From NCBI GenBank assembly GCA_024690665.1, contig JAILOU010000039.1, forward strand, positions 62,001 through 126,000: a DNA stretch of 64,000 nt, in the 5' to 3' direction. The notes beneath the pieces are model-generated. The model did no database searches. It was not told the origin of the DNA and was given only the letters and a program-made list of their open reading frames with translations. Within the stretch, counting starts at the first letter, position 1; each line of letters opens with the position of its first letter. Source of the DNA: Eubacterium sp. Its GTDB lineage: Bacteria; Bacillota; Clostridia; Lachnospirales; Lachnospiraceae. Made by a program: the position numbers and the translations under genes. Below, one piece after another: positions 1-8,964 of the stretch.

Positions 1-1
1 G

Positions 2-2734
2 CTTCGCGATGAGGCGAAAAAGTTCTGCAAAGATTTAAAAGAAAAGTACAAGATATCGGCAAGTGAAGAACTTGCGGCCATGAAGGTGTGTAGTGCGTAT
101 GCAAAGGAACTGGTGCGTCTTACCGTGTTGTATGGAGACCGGTATTTTCAAAAAAAACAAGAAAAGAGTCTGCTTGATTTTTCAGATGCAGAGCATCTCG
201 CCCTGCAGATTGTAAGAGAACCTGACGGTGAGCACGCGATTACAGATGCGGCAAGAGAATTGTCCGGCCATTATACCGAGATTATGATCGATGAATATCA
301 GGACAGTAATTATGTGCAGGAAGCGATATTGACGGCCATAGCGAAAAAAGATGATAATGGCGTACCGATTAATATGTTTATGGTGGGAGATATCAAGCAG
401 AGTATCTATCGGTTCCGAATGGCTCGTCCGGAGCTGTTTGCCGAAAAGTATGAACGATTTACACTCGAAGAGTCTTTAGAGCAAAAGATTTTACTTAAGC
501 AGAATTATCGAAGCCGTGATGAAGTGGTTGATACCGTTAATGCAATCTTTGATAAGATTATGCACAAAGATCTTGGAAATGTTGAATACGATGCAGCGGC
601 AAGACTGGTGCGAGGCCGGGAATTTGTTGAGCCGGAGCATCCGGATGATTTTAAGACAGAAATACTACTGGTTGATCCCGAAACCTGGGAGGGAGAAGAG
701 CAGGCTGAGCCGGCAAGATTAGAAGCCAGAATGATTGCCAAAAAAATCAAAGACATGGTGGGGCAGCTTAAGGTGACGGATGCTGACAGCGGGCAGCTAA
801 GGCCGGCAAGATACAGTGACATTGTGCTGCTTTGCCGTTCGCTTACAAAATCTGTGGAATATATGGAAGAACTTCAGGACTATGGAGTTCCGGTAAAATG
901 TATCCAAAAGCAGGGACTTTTACAATCGCGCGAAGTAAAGCTGATCTTAGATCTTTTGTCTATAATAGACAATCGTCGTCAGGATATTCCGCTTACTGCA
1001 GTACTGTATTCGCCAATCGTGCAGGTGACAGAAGAAGAACTGGCAATGATTCGATTGTCTGATGAAGCAGCGGATTATTATGAGGCCGTATTTTCTTATG
1101 CGCAGCACGGAGAGTCAAAAACGCTACGCGAAAAAATACAACATTTTTTGGAGATGCTTGATTTGTTATCGCAAAAAAGTGAGTATCTGTCGTTGCGGGA
1201 ACTGATAGAAGAAATCTATCGTCAAAGTGGATATTTGGATTATGCATCTATGTTGCCGGCAGGAGAACAAAGAAAGGCAAATCTGTTACTTCTTTGTGAA
1301 AAGGCGGCGGATTATGAAAAACAAGGATACAAGAGTTTGTATCGATTTATTCATTATCTGTCGGAGCTGGAAAAAAATGAAGTAACGCTTGATGAAGCCG
1401 ATCTGGGTGAAATCTCGGAAGATGTTGTAACGCTTATGACGATTCACAAGAGCAAGGGGCTCGAATTCCCGATTGTATTTGTCTGCAATATGGGACGGAA
1501 AATCAACATTCAGGATGAGCATGGCGATCTCTTAATGCATGCAGATTACGGTATTGGCATGAATATGATTGATGTTGCCAGGCGTGTGAAGGCAGATACA
1601 CTTATGAAACAGGCTGTTTCGGTTGCGATTCATAATGATAATTACGGGGAAGAGATGCGCGTATTGTATGTTGCCATGACAAGAGCAACGGATAAGCTGA
1701 TTTTAACCGGAACATATAAAGACTGCGAAGAAAAACTGCTTTGTCGCAGTTATGATGATCTGCCTTCTTATATGGAACGTTATCAGGTAAAATACTATCT
1801 GGAATGGGTGGTGCCTGCCATTAACGGGATGGATGAGATTGTGACTATTACCTGCGTAGATGCTAATGAACTTACACAGGCCGGGCATAACTACGAGGTA
1901 CAAGGATATGTAAAAGAGATTTTAAACCATCCATATGAGGAAGAAGTCAAGAAAAGGATTCAAAAACGTCTAGAGTGGGAGTATCCATTTGAAAAGGAGA
2001 TGCTTCTTCCAACTAAGGTGTCTGTATCGGAATTAAAACATCTTGACATTGAAAAAGCACAAGAGGATAACGACGAGCCACAGCGAATGGAATATGCATC
2101 AGAACATAGAGCGGATGATGAAATCTATATTCCAACATTTATTGAAGAAAAAGATGAAGTTTCAGAAGGGGCGCTATATGGTACCGCTGTTCATCGGTAT
2201 ATGGAGTTGTTTGATTTCACCAGCGAGTATGCGGATGCGGGAAATCATGATGAGAAGTGGAAAGCGCAAAGAAGACAATATCTAGAGGAGCAAAAAGAAG
2301 CATTTGTACAATCCGGAAGAATGCAGCCGGAGGATGCAGCGCGTCTGAAAACGGAGAAGCTTGAGAAGTTCTTCGACAGTGAGGCATGTGGCCGAATGCA
2401 CATGGCAGCAGTCCGTGGCTTATTATATAAGGAAAAGCCATTTGTAATGGGAATTGAAGCCAGGGAGGCGAAGGAATTTCCGAAGATTGGTCATATTGAT
2501 TCGACGGAACTTGTTTTGATGCAGGGAATTATTGATGTGTTCTGGGAAGAACATGGTGAAATTGTACTGCTCGACTATAAGACCGATCATGTGCAAGATG
2601 ATAAAGGGCTGACAGACCGCTATGCAGGGCAGCTCGATCATTATAAGAAGGCTCTTGAAAGAGCATTATCCAAGACGGTAAAAGAAAAGATTTTATATTC
2701 TTTTCATCTGGAAAAAGAAATAAAGACGAAATAG
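2..2734 (+). CDS. addA: ATP-dependent helicase/nuclease subunit AddA (5' end cut by window)
   Basis: The reading frame is open from base 2, so about 910 residues of a protein that is usually near 1,200 residues are present; the Walker A region lies outside the window. AddA is the helicase-nuclease subunit of AddAB, which resects double-strand DNA ends for recombination. Visible UvrD/Rep-type motifs are IDEYQD (Walker B), GDIKQSIYRFR (motif III), QNYRSR (motif IV), TIHKSKGLEFP (motif V) and LYVAMTRA (motif VI). Near the C-terminus GIIDVF followed by LLDYKTD is the RecB-type nuclease motif, so both activities look intact. maf follows after 10 bases, probably in the same transcript. Identification is firm; AddB would be expected upstream. 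Confidence 0.96.
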   Translation, partial: LRDEAKKFCKDLKEKYKISASEELAAMKVCSAYAKELVRLTVLYGDRYFQKKQEKSLLDFSDAEHLALQIVREPDGEHAITDAARELSGHYTEIMIDEYQDSNYVQEAILTAIAKKDDNGVPINMFMVGDIKQSIYRFRMARPELFAEKYERFTLEESLEQKILLKQNYRSRDEVVDTVNAIFDKIMHKDLGNVEYDAAARLVRGREFVEPEHPDDFKTEILLVDPETWEGEEQAEPARLEARMIAKKIKDMVGQLKVTDADSGQLRPARYSDIVLLCRSLTKSVEYMEELQDYGVPVKCIQKQGLLQSREVKLILDLLSIIDNRRQDIPLTAVLYSPIVQVTEEELAMIRLSDEAADYYEAVFSYAQHGESKTLREKIQHFLEMLDLLSQKSEYLSLRELIEEIYRQSGYLDYASMLPAGEQRKANLLLLCEKAADYEKQGYKSLYRFIHYLSELEKNEVTLDEADLGEISEDVVTLMTIHKSKGLEFPIVFVCNMGRKINIQDEHGDLLMHADYGIGMNMIDVARRVKADTLMKQAVSVAIHNDNYGEEMRVLYVAMTRATDKLILTGTYKDCEEKLLCRSYDDLPSYMERYQVKYYLEWVVPAINGMDEIVTITCVDANELTQAGHNYEVQGYVKEILNHPYEEEVKKRIQKRLEWEYPFEKEMLLPTKVSVSELKHLDIEKAQEDNDEPQRMEYASEHRADDEIYIPTFIEEKDEVSEGALYGTAVHRYMELFDFTSEYADAGNHDEKWKAQRRQYLEEQKEAFVQSGRMQPEDAARLKTEKLEKFFDSEACGRMHMAAVRGLLYKEKPFVMGIEAREAKEFPKIGHIDSTELVLMQGIIDVFWEEHGEIVLLDYKTDHVQDDKGLTDRYAGQLDHYKKALERALSKTVKEKILYSFHLEKEIKTK

Positions 2735-2744
2735 AGGAATAGAT

Positions 2745-3314
2745 ATGAGAGTCATATTGGCATCGGGTTCACCGAGAAGAAAGGAACTTCTTAGTGAAAT
2801 TGGAGTAGAATTTGAAGTGATAAAAGCGGCCGGTGAAGAAAAGACATCGGCTGCGCTGCCGGAGGAGATTGTAAAGGAACTGGCGATGCATAAGGCAGCA
2901 GAAGTCTGTGAAAAAGTTGCAGATGATGAGGCGCTAATAATTGCAGCAGATACCATTGTGTCCATGGAAGGAAAGGTGCTTGGCAAACCGGCCAATCAGG
3001 AAAAAGCACGTGAAATGATGAGCATGCTTTCCGGTAAGGTGCATCAGGTATATACAGGAGTGGCATGTTTTTACCATGAGAAACAGATGGTATTTGCGGA
3101 AAAAACGGATGTTGCGCTTTATGAAATGACCAAAGAGGAAATTGAGGCATATATCAAAACAAAATTACCGTATGACAAAGCCGGTGGATATGGAATTCAG
3201 GAAATGTTCGGAATGAAGTATGTGAAAGAAATCAGTGGTGATTATTATAATGTAGTGGGCCTGCCAATAGCACGACTGTACCAACAACTGAAAGAACTGG
3301 GAATAGACTTGTAA
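2745..3314 (+). CDS. maf: Maf family nucleoside triphosphate pyrophosphatase
   Basis: 189 residues, the normal length for Maf. The N-terminal ILASGSPRRKELL signature is the Maf substrate-binding loop, and the AADTIV motif near residue 66 carries the catalytic acidic residue. Maf/YhdE-type proteins hydrolyse dTTP, UTP or modified nucleotides to monophosphates in the cytoplasm and have been linked to septum control in Bacillus. The gene starts 10 bases after addA, preceded by AGAGGAATAG, so the two are probably co-transcribed. Substrate preference cannot be read from the sequence with certainty. Confidence 0.95.
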   Translation: MRVILASGSPRRKELLSEIGVEFEVIKAAGEEKTSAALPEEIVKELAMHKAAEVCEKVADDEALIIAADTIVSMEGKVLGKPANQEKAREMMSMLSGKVHQVYTGVACFYHEKQMVFAEKTDVALYEMTKEEIEAYIKTKLPYDKAGGYGIQEMFGMKYVKEISGDYYNVVGLPIARLYQQLKELGIDL

Positions 3315-3350
3315 TTTCAACCGGTTCATAATATGATAAATAAGATGTTT

Positions 3351-3478
3351 TAACTCAGTCGGAGTACAAGCTCCGACTGAGTTAAACGCTCCGCGAGGAT
3401 GCGCACGGATTCGGACAGGAATTTGTCTGCTGAAGCAGACCCGAATCCGGCGCGCAAGACTCGCGAGCGAGTCTTGAC
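3351..3478. repeat. Intergenic element with three strong hairpins
   Basis: Between maf and the next gene lie three consecutive inverted repeats. The first pairs 3351-3364 with 3371-3384, 14 perfect base pairs around loop TACAAG. The second pairs CGGATTCGG near 3406 with CCGAATCCG near 3441 and contains an inner hairpin GTCTGC-TGAA-GCAGAC. The third is AAGACTCG-CGAG-CGAGTCTT near 3457-3477. None has a long U tract, so a simple terminator does not explain it. It resembles a mobile or processed intergenic repeat, but I see no second copy in this window. Confidence 0.6.
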
Positions 3479-3499
3479 AATAGAAAGTGAGAGGGTCTC

Positions 3500-3760
3500 A
3501 TGACATACGATAAAAAAGTACTTCAGACATTTTTGGACCATCAGCTTCAATTGCTGCCGGAGAAAATTGCCAATGATTACGAAGAGGCGGATGCATTCTT
3601 GGAGGATTGTTTTGCCGTTGTGGTGAATAATCTAAAAGAAGTGAAAGCGTATTTTGAAGAAGAAGGTGTCGATGTTGCCGGCATGAGCACGGCTGACATA
3701 GAGCAGGCGCAAGAGGTCTTTAAAATAGATGATGGACGTTATCTGATAGTAGAAGCATAA
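3500..3760 (+). CDS. Small acidic protein of unknown function
   Basis: 86 residues, acidic, predicted mainly helical with no signal peptide, membrane segment or recognised catalytic motif. The start ATG at 3500 is preceded by GAGAGGG, a usable ribosome binding site. It lies between the hairpin-rich element and the PrsA-like gene, with a 24-base gap to the latter. Codon use resembles its neighbours and the frame is clean, so I take it as real. I do not recognise the family and assign no function. Confidence 0.75.
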   Translation: MTYDKKVLQTFLDHQLQLLPEKIANDYEEADAFLEDCFAVVVNNLKEVKAYFEEEGVDVAGMSTADIEQAQEVFKIDDGRYLIVEA

Positions 3761-3784
3761 ATAATTACAGCGGAGTATTAAAAC

Positions 3785-4765
3785 ATGAAAAAGAAAAGAA
3801 TCTTGGCGCTTTTGTTAGCGCTTACCACAGTCTGCCTTGCCGGGTGTAGTGGCAGTGTGGAAAAGGATGCAGCAAACGGCTCAGGAGCCGGAAAAAGTGT
3901 TTTTAAAATTGATCATGAAAGCTGCAGCGTTTCAGAAGCGAGAATTTATCTGTTGAACTACCAAAACATATACGGAAAGATGTATGAGATGGATGTGACA
4001 ACGCAGGAAGATAAAACAGAGTCTTTCGAGACTTATGTAAAGGATATGACATTATCCCAGCTGGCACAGACGGTTGCAATGGCGGAACTGGCAAGTGAAC
4101 AGGAATTGTCACTTGATGAGGAGACGACTAATAAGATATCAAAAGCGGCAAAGGAATACTATGAATCTTTAACGGAAGAGGAACTGAATTATACGAATGC
4201 CACAGAGTCAGAGATTGAACAGATGTATGAGCAATATGCGCTGGCGAATCTTCTTTATTCTTCGCTCACCAATTCCGTCAGTGAAGAAGTCAGTGATAAT
4301 GAAGCAAGGGTTATGAAAGTAAGCCAGATTCTTGTGGCGGATGAAGATACGGCTAAGACGGTGCAGGATAAATTAGATGCAGGAAATGATTTTGATTCAG
4401 TAGCGGCAACTTATACAGAGGCCGACAGTATCTCACTCGAGGTAAAGCGGGGAGATCTTCCGCAGGAAGTAGAAGATGTCGTATTTGAACTTGAGGATGG
4501 AGAGACTTCCGATATGATTGAAACCTCGCAGGGGTATTACTTTATATACTGTGAAGATCACTATCTGAAAGAAGAGACGGAAGAAAACAAACAGCTGGTT
4601 GCACAAGAGAGAAAGACGGAGGCATTTGAAAGCGAGTATCATGCCTATCTTAGCAGTGTGTCAACCAAGCTAAATGAAGACGTTTGGGATCAGATTACTT
4701 TAGTTACCGGAGACGGATATGAGTCCAATAGTTTCTTCACAACATATGCAAAATATTGCGAGTAA
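3785..4765 (+). CDS. PrsA-like peptidyl-prolyl isomerase lipoprotein (parvulin family)
   Basis: 326 residues. The N-terminus is a lipoprotein signal with lipobox LAGC (Cys20-21 region), so the protein should be anchored on the outer face of the membrane. Residues about 175-265 read as a rotamase/parvulin domain: VSQILVADED at its start, GNDFDSVAATYTEAD in the middle, and a final TSQGYYFIYCED matching the family's GYHIIKV strand. PrsA-type foldases help secreted proteins fold after Sec export. The N-terminal helical region is typical of PrsA/SurA chaperone lobes. A strong terminator follows directly. Family assignment is good; a specific substrate is unknown. Confidence 0.88.
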   Translation: MKKKRILALLLALTTVCLAGCSGSVEKDAANGSGAGKSVFKIDHESCSVSEARIYLLNYQNIYGKMYEMDVTTQEDKTESFETYVKDMTLSQLAQTVAMAELASEQELSLDEETTNKISKAAKEYYESLTEEELNYTNATESEIEQMYEQYALANLLYSSLTNSVSEEVSDNEARVMKVSQILVADEDTAKTVQDKLDAGNDFDSVAATYTEADSISLEVKRGDLPQEVEDVVFELEDGETSDMIETSQGYYFIYCEDHYLKEETEENKQLVAQERKTEAFESEYHAYLSSVSTKLNEDVWDQITLVTGDGYESNSFFTTYAKYCE

Positions 4766-4771
4766 ATGATC

Positions 4772-4813
4772 AAACTGTGTACAACATTTAGCGATGTGTA
4801 CACAGTTTTTTTA
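4772..4813 (+). terminator. Rho-independent terminator after the PrsA-like gene
   Basis: AACTGTGTACA pairs with TGTACACAGTT around a 13-base loop and is followed by TTTTTTT. It starts 6 bases after the stop codon. Confidence 0.9.
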
Positions 4814-5071
4814 TGTCATAACCGGAAAATATAAAAATAATCACAAAAAGTTATCATCTGATAATTCTTTTTTGGGATTATATGCAAATGAGCCAAAATA
4901 TAAAAAAAGTATAAAATTTAGTAATTATAAATAAAAACTTGAATTGCTGATTGGTTAAATGGCCATAAAAAAAGAAAAGTGGTAAAAAAATGTACCAAAA
5001 AAGTATACTCCTTATTTTAGATAGAAATAACGAACTTATCCGCATATTCGATTACTGAGCGTCTTGGCGGT

Positions 5072-5101
5072 TTGACAAAAACTCGGATTATTCGTTAATA
5101 T
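5072..5101 (+). promoter_or_regulatory. Sigma-A-type promoter for the MFS transporter
   Basis: TTGACA at 5072-5077 and TAATAT at 5096-5101 are separated by 18 bases. This would give a leader of about 140 bases before the transporter ATG. The 250 bases upstream (4814-5070) are AT-rich and show no open reading frame. Confidence 0.6.
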
Positions 5102-5151
5102 TGCAACATAAAGATAGTGCTAAACGGAGCCTGTTAGGTACTATTTGCTAT

Positions 5152-5211
5152 AAAATGGATCAGGGAAACCATTTTGTAATTTTAAAAATGCATGAAACGT
5201 TATCATGCATT
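5152..5211 (+). promoter_or_regulatory. Two hairpins in the transporter leader
   Basis: AAAATGG at 5152-5158 pairs with CCATTTT at 5169-5175, and AATGCATGA at 5187-5195 pairs with TCATGCATT at 5203-5211. Neither has a U tract. They lie between the promoter and the ribosome binding site, so a role in mRNA stability or control is possible; I recognise no riboswitch class. Confidence 0.4.
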
Positions 5212-5247
5212 GTTGCACAATTCGTATTAATAAGGAGGTATATTAAA

Positions 5248-6576
5248 ATGGAAGGAAAAAAGAAAACAGCGGCCTTTAACTTAGGCGCAAAAGGTCTTGT
5301 GATTGTAATCCTCGGATTCATCTCATGTTATCTGTATTCGGCACTTACTTCTGATTCACTGAATGTAACGGTTCAGGTATTTGGAGGAATGGGACTGGAT
5401 ACTAACTTTATCTATGCATTGTCATCAATCGCAACCGTTCTTGGTATTATCGGATCTATCTTATTTGGTAAGTTGATGTCAATGGCAACTGCATCCAGAG
5501 TCTGGGGTATTGTAATGATTCTGACAGCAGTATTTGCATTTATCTGGTCACGTACAGCAGGCATCGCAATCGGTGGTAATGTCGGAGCAGCTTCAGCAGT
5601 TTATGCAATCGGTTACTTCGTATGTTATGTACTTGCACTTGTATCAGCAATGCTTTTAAGTTATCAGGTAATCGGTAACTGGTTCCCTCGTAAGAGAGGT
5701 GTGGCAATCGGTATTGCAACAGCAGGTTATCCTGTATCTGCTGCAACAACAACTACACTTTGTGGTAAACTTGCAGCAAACATCAGCAATTTTTACATCG
5801 TTATGGCAGTGATTGCATTAATCGTTGGTATTATTGTTCTTGCATTCTCTAGAGATTTCCCTGAAGATAAAGGATGCTATCCGGATAACGATCATAACTT
5901 CGACTTTGAAGCGGCTAAGGCTCAGCATCTTCAGAACCTTGAATATCTGAAGACTTCAAAATGGACAGTTGGCAAATGTTTGACAACAGGACGTATGTGG
6001 ATTATGTGGGTAACCGTTGGTATTGGTGGATTCTTATCAATGGGTATTATGTCGAACTTCTTTGGAAAATTCTCAGAGCAGGGATATCAGCCGGAACAGA
6101 TTTTTGTAATGCTTGGTATAGCAGGTGTTATCGCAATCCCTGGTTCAGCATTTATCGGATGGCTGGACGTTAAGCTTGGAACCAAGAAGACAACTGTATT
6201 GATTAATACACTTGCTGTAGTTGCAATTGCGTTTAACTTAACAAGTGTTTCAGGACTGCATTACGTATCACTCCCAATTTTGGCACTGATGCTTGGTGGT
6301 TCATCTAACATGATGGTATCTTGTACAATGGGTATCTGGGGTCGTTACGACTTTGAAAATGCATTCCGTGTTATTCAGCCGTTGAATGCAATCATGACAG
6401 GTATCGGTATTACAGTAGTAGGTATCGTTGGTACAAACTTTGGATACTTAAATGCTTACAAGTTACTTCTTGTTATGGCAATCGTAGCTGTTATCTTCGC
6501 ACTGATTCTGAAAGTTGAGTTTATCGATGATGATGTACGTCGTATCAACGAACAGGGTATGAGTAATCAGGAATAA
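5248..6576 (+). CDS. MFS transporter, oxalate/formate antiporter-like (OFA) group
   Basis: 442 residues from the ATG at 5248, chosen because TAAGGAGGTA sits just upstream; the frame is open further upstream but without a ribosome binding site. About twelve hydrophobic segments and a central charged loop (residues about 200-245) fit a major facilitator. FPRKRGVAIGIATAGYPV after the fifth or sixth helix is typical of the OFA/monocarboxylate branch, so an organic anion is a likely substrate; the actual one cannot be read. The gene stands alone between its own promoter and a strong terminator. Codon use is strongly biased to preferred codons, as in well-expressed genes. Confidence 0.85.
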   Translation: MEGKKKTAAFNLGAKGLVIVILGFISCYLYSALTSDSLNVTVQVFGGMGLDTNFIYALSSIATVLGIIGSILFGKLMSMATASRVWGIVMILTAVFAFIWSRTAGIAIGGNVGAASAVYAIGYFVCYVLALVSAMLLSYQVIGNWFPRKRGVAIGIATAGYPVSAATTTTLCGKLAANISNFYIVMAVIALIVGIIVLAFSRDFPEDKGCYPDNDHNFDFEAAKAQHLQNLEYLKTSKWTVGKCLTTGRMWIMWVTVGIGGFLSMGIMSNFFGKFSEQGYQPEQIFVMLGIAGVIAIPGSAFIGWLDVKLGTKKTTVLINTLAVVAIAFNLTSVSGLHYVSLPILALMLGGSSNMMVSCTMGIWGRYDFENAFRVIQPLNAIMTGIGITVVGIVGTNFGYLNAYKLLLVMAIVAVIFALILKVEFIDDDVRRINEQGMSNQE

Positions 6577-6630
6577 GAATGAAATATATGGAGTGATGCT
6601 CCGTATAAAGTGAATGAAATATACAAAGGA

Positions 6631-6670
6631 AGCTGTGAAGAACGAGTGGTTCTTCACAGCTTCTTTTTCT
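6631..6670 (+). terminator. Terminator after the MFS transporter
   Basis: AGCTGTGAAGAAC pairs perfectly with GTTCTTCACAGCT around loop GAGTG, followed by TCTTTTTCT. Confidence 0.9.
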
Positions 6671-6679
6671 TATATAGAA

Positions 6680-6709
6680 AGAAAAGAGCGGTGCATGTAA
6701 CACCGCTCT
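6680..6709 (-). terminator. Probable terminator for htpG
   Basis: On the - strand AGAGCGGTG and CACCGCTCT pair around a 7-base loop and are followed by TTTCTTTC. The U tract is weak, so efficiency is uncertain. Confidence 0.6.
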
Positions 6710-6724
6710 GTATCGAGTCTTGAA

Positions 6725-8770
6725 TTATTGATTGGCAAGTTCTAACATGATTTCATTACTGCGAGTAACGAATTTGGTCATGGCTTCCGGTGCCAGTGGC
6801 TTATTCGCAAGTACAGCCAGGTCATAAAGCTGCTCGCAGAACATATTGGTCTTAGGGCCATCAACGTGGTCAAGCAGGTAATGAACAAGCTTGTTGTTAA
6901 TGTTAAGGACAAGCGTCTCAGGAGCTGCGAACATGCCCATATCCATGCCATCAGAAGCGTAGTACTTCATCATCTGCTCCATACGAATCATGTCTTCAGA
7001 AAGAACAATCATGGAAGAGACGGATTCGTCTTTTAATTTTTCAACCTTTACATCAAGCTGGTCTTTGCCAAGTGCATTTTTAAAGAGACCGGTTAAGGTT
7101 TCTGTATACTCTTTTAGTTCTTCTTCCGGAATATCTTCCTTCATATCTTCGGTGAGATCGGAGTCGATACGCATGAAGCGAATCTTCTCATTTCTCTGCT
7201 CTAACTTTGTAATAAAGCTAGAGTCGATAGACTGATCTAAGATCAGAGCATCCTTGCCGGATTCCTTAAACAAATTGATATACTGACTTTGCTGATTACG
7301 GTCTGTAACGTAGTAAACCGGCTTGCGGTTATCCTTTTGTTCTTCTTCCGTGTTATCTTTCGTTTTCGCTTCGTCGGTATCCGCATCTTCTTCAACAGTC
7401 AGACACTCAGGAAGTGTCAGATATTTGTCATCTAAGTTCTTGAAGAGAATGTAGTCGTTCATCTTGTCGCAGAACTTATCATCCTTAATGCATCCGAATT
7501 TGATAAATGGACTGATATCATCCCAGAACTTCTCGTAAGATTCTTTTTCCGTCTTGCACATACCTACAAGCTTGTCAGCAACTTTCTTGGAGATGTAATC
7601 AGAAATCTTTGTTACAAAACCATCATTTTGCAGAGCGCTTCTTGATACATTCAGTGGTAGATCCGGGCAATCAATGACGCCTTTAAGGAGCATTAAGTAT
7701 TCCGGAATCACTTCCTTGATATTATCAGCGATAAATACCTGGTTGTTATACAACTTAATGGTACCTTCAATGGAATCATATTCCGTATTAATCTTCGGGA
7801 AGTATAAGATTCCTTTTAAGTTAAATGGATAATCCATATTCAGATGAATCCAAAACAGTGGTTCTTTAAAGTCGTTAAATACTTTGCGGTAGAAGGCTTT
7901 ATAATCGTCATCACTGCAATCGTTTGGATGCTTGGTCCATAGCGGTGTCGTATCATTAAGCGGAACCGGGCGCTTTACAATCTTGAGTTTTTCCTGTTTT
8001 GGAGATACTTCTACGATTTCTTTTTCGCCGTCTTCATTTTCACGTTCTTCTGTTTTGGCTTCTTCGATAATGGTTTCTACAACCTCGTCATCATCGAGTT
8101 TATCTTCCGGAAGAATGGTTTCATACTCGGTTTCAGCTGTCACATCTGTTAAGTAAATCGGAAGCGGCATGAAAGAGCAGTACTTTTCCAAAACTTCTTT
8201 GGCGCGGTATTTATTACAGAATTCCAGGCAGTCTTCATTAAGATACAATGTAATCTTTGTACCGATGGTATCCTTGTCAGAATCTGACATATCAAATTCG
8301 GTACCGCCATCGCATTCCCAATGAACGGCGCTTGCCCCTTCTTTATAAGATAAAGAATCAATTGTAACTTCGTCTGCAACCATGAAAGCAGAGTAAAAAC
8401 CAAGACCGAAGTGACCGATGATTTGTTCTTCGTTGGCTTTGTCTTTGTATTTTTCTAAAAAGTCGGTTGCACCTGAAAATGCAATCTGGTTAATGTATTC
8501 GTCGACTTCGTCTGCTGTCATACCAAGACCGTTATCAATGATGGTAATAGTCTTTTCAGTAGGATTCAGCTCCACATTGACCTGTGGTTTATAGTCTTCC
8601 GGGAGCGTATATTCTCCCATGATATCAAGTTTCTTTAATTTTGTAATCGCATCACAGGCATTGGAAATCAATTCACGGTAGAAGATGTCGTGATCGGAAT
8701 ATAACCACTTTTTAATGACCGGAAATATGTTCTCGCTTGTAATGGATAAAGATCCATGTTTGTTAGACAT
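6725..8770 (-). CDS. htpG: Molecular chaperone HtpG (Hsp90)
   Basis: 681 residues from the ATG at 8770, chosen because CAGGAGTG lies 8 bases upstream; the frame is open another 23 codons but those lack a ribosome binding site and overlap the promoter. The N-terminal GHKL ATPase has RELISNACDA, DNGLGM and GHFGLGFYSAFMV, all Hsp90 hallmarks. Two acidic insertions, near residues 225-260 and 440-475, make it longer than the 624-residue E. coli protein. The gene is monocistronic, with its own promoter and an upstream CIRCE operator, so HrcA control is expected. Confidence 0.97.
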   Translation of the reverse strand: MSNKHGSLSITSENIFPVIKKWLYSDHDIFYRELISNACDAITKLKKLDIMGEYTLPEDYKPQVNVELNPTEKTITIIDNGLGMTADEVDEYINQIAFSGATDFLEKYKDKANEEQIIGHFGLGFYSAFMVADEVTIDSLSYKEGASAVHWECDGGTEFDMSDSDKDTIGTKITLYLNEDCLEFCNKYRAKEVLEKYCSFMPLPIYLTDVTAETEYETILPEDKLDDDEVVETIIEEAKTEERENEDGEKEIVEVSPKQEKLKIVKRPVPLNDTTPLWTKHPNDCSDDDYKAFYRKVFNDFKEPLFWIHLNMDYPFNLKGILYFPKINTEYDSIEGTIKLYNNQVFIADNIKEVIPEYLMLLKGVIDCPDLPLNVSRSALQNDGFVTKISDYISKKVADKLVGMCKTEKESYEKFWDDISPFIKFGCIKDDKFCDKMNDYILFKNLDDKYLTLPECLTVEEDADTDEAKTKDNTEEEQKDNRKPVYYVTDRNQQSQYINLFKESGKDALILDQSIDSSFITKLEQRNEKIRFMRIDSDLTEDMKEDIPEEELKEYTETLTGLFKNALGKDQLDVKVEKLKDESVSSMIVLSEDMIRMEQMMKYYASDGMDMGMFAAPETLVLNINNKLVHYLLDHVDGPKTNMFCEQLYDLAVLANKPLAPEAMTKFVTRSNEIMLELANQ

Positions 8771-8810
8771 AATAGTATCACTCCTGACGTTAATTTTTTC
8801 GTATAAAAGT

Positions 8811-8839
8811 ATCTTAGTACGGGCAAAATGAAAAGTCAA
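8811..8839 (-). promoter_or_regulatory. htpG: Sigma-A promoter of htpG
   Basis: Read on the - strand, TTGACT (8839-8834) and TAAGAT (8816-8811) are separated by exactly 17 bases. Transcription would start near 8804, giving a leader of about 35 bases. Confidence 0.8.
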
Positions 8840-8846
8840 TAGAAAT

Positions 8847-8873
8847 TTAGCACTCTTTTTAGACGAGTGCTAA
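8847..8873. promoter_or_regulatory. CIRCE operator (HrcA binding site)
   Basis: TTAGCACTC, 9 bases, then GAGTGCTAA: a perfect match to the CIRCE consensus bound by the heat-shock repressor HrcA. It lies 7 bases upstream of the htpG -35 box rather than over or downstream of the start site. The first glycosyltransferase gene begins 91 bases away on the other side, so both directions could in principle be affected. Confidence 0.93.
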
Positions 8874-8964
8874 CAATGTGTGACGAAAGTCATTTTATAT
8901 AGATAAAAATAACTAAAAATGGTAAAATAACATATAAATCAAAATAGAGGAAGTATGTGTAGAT

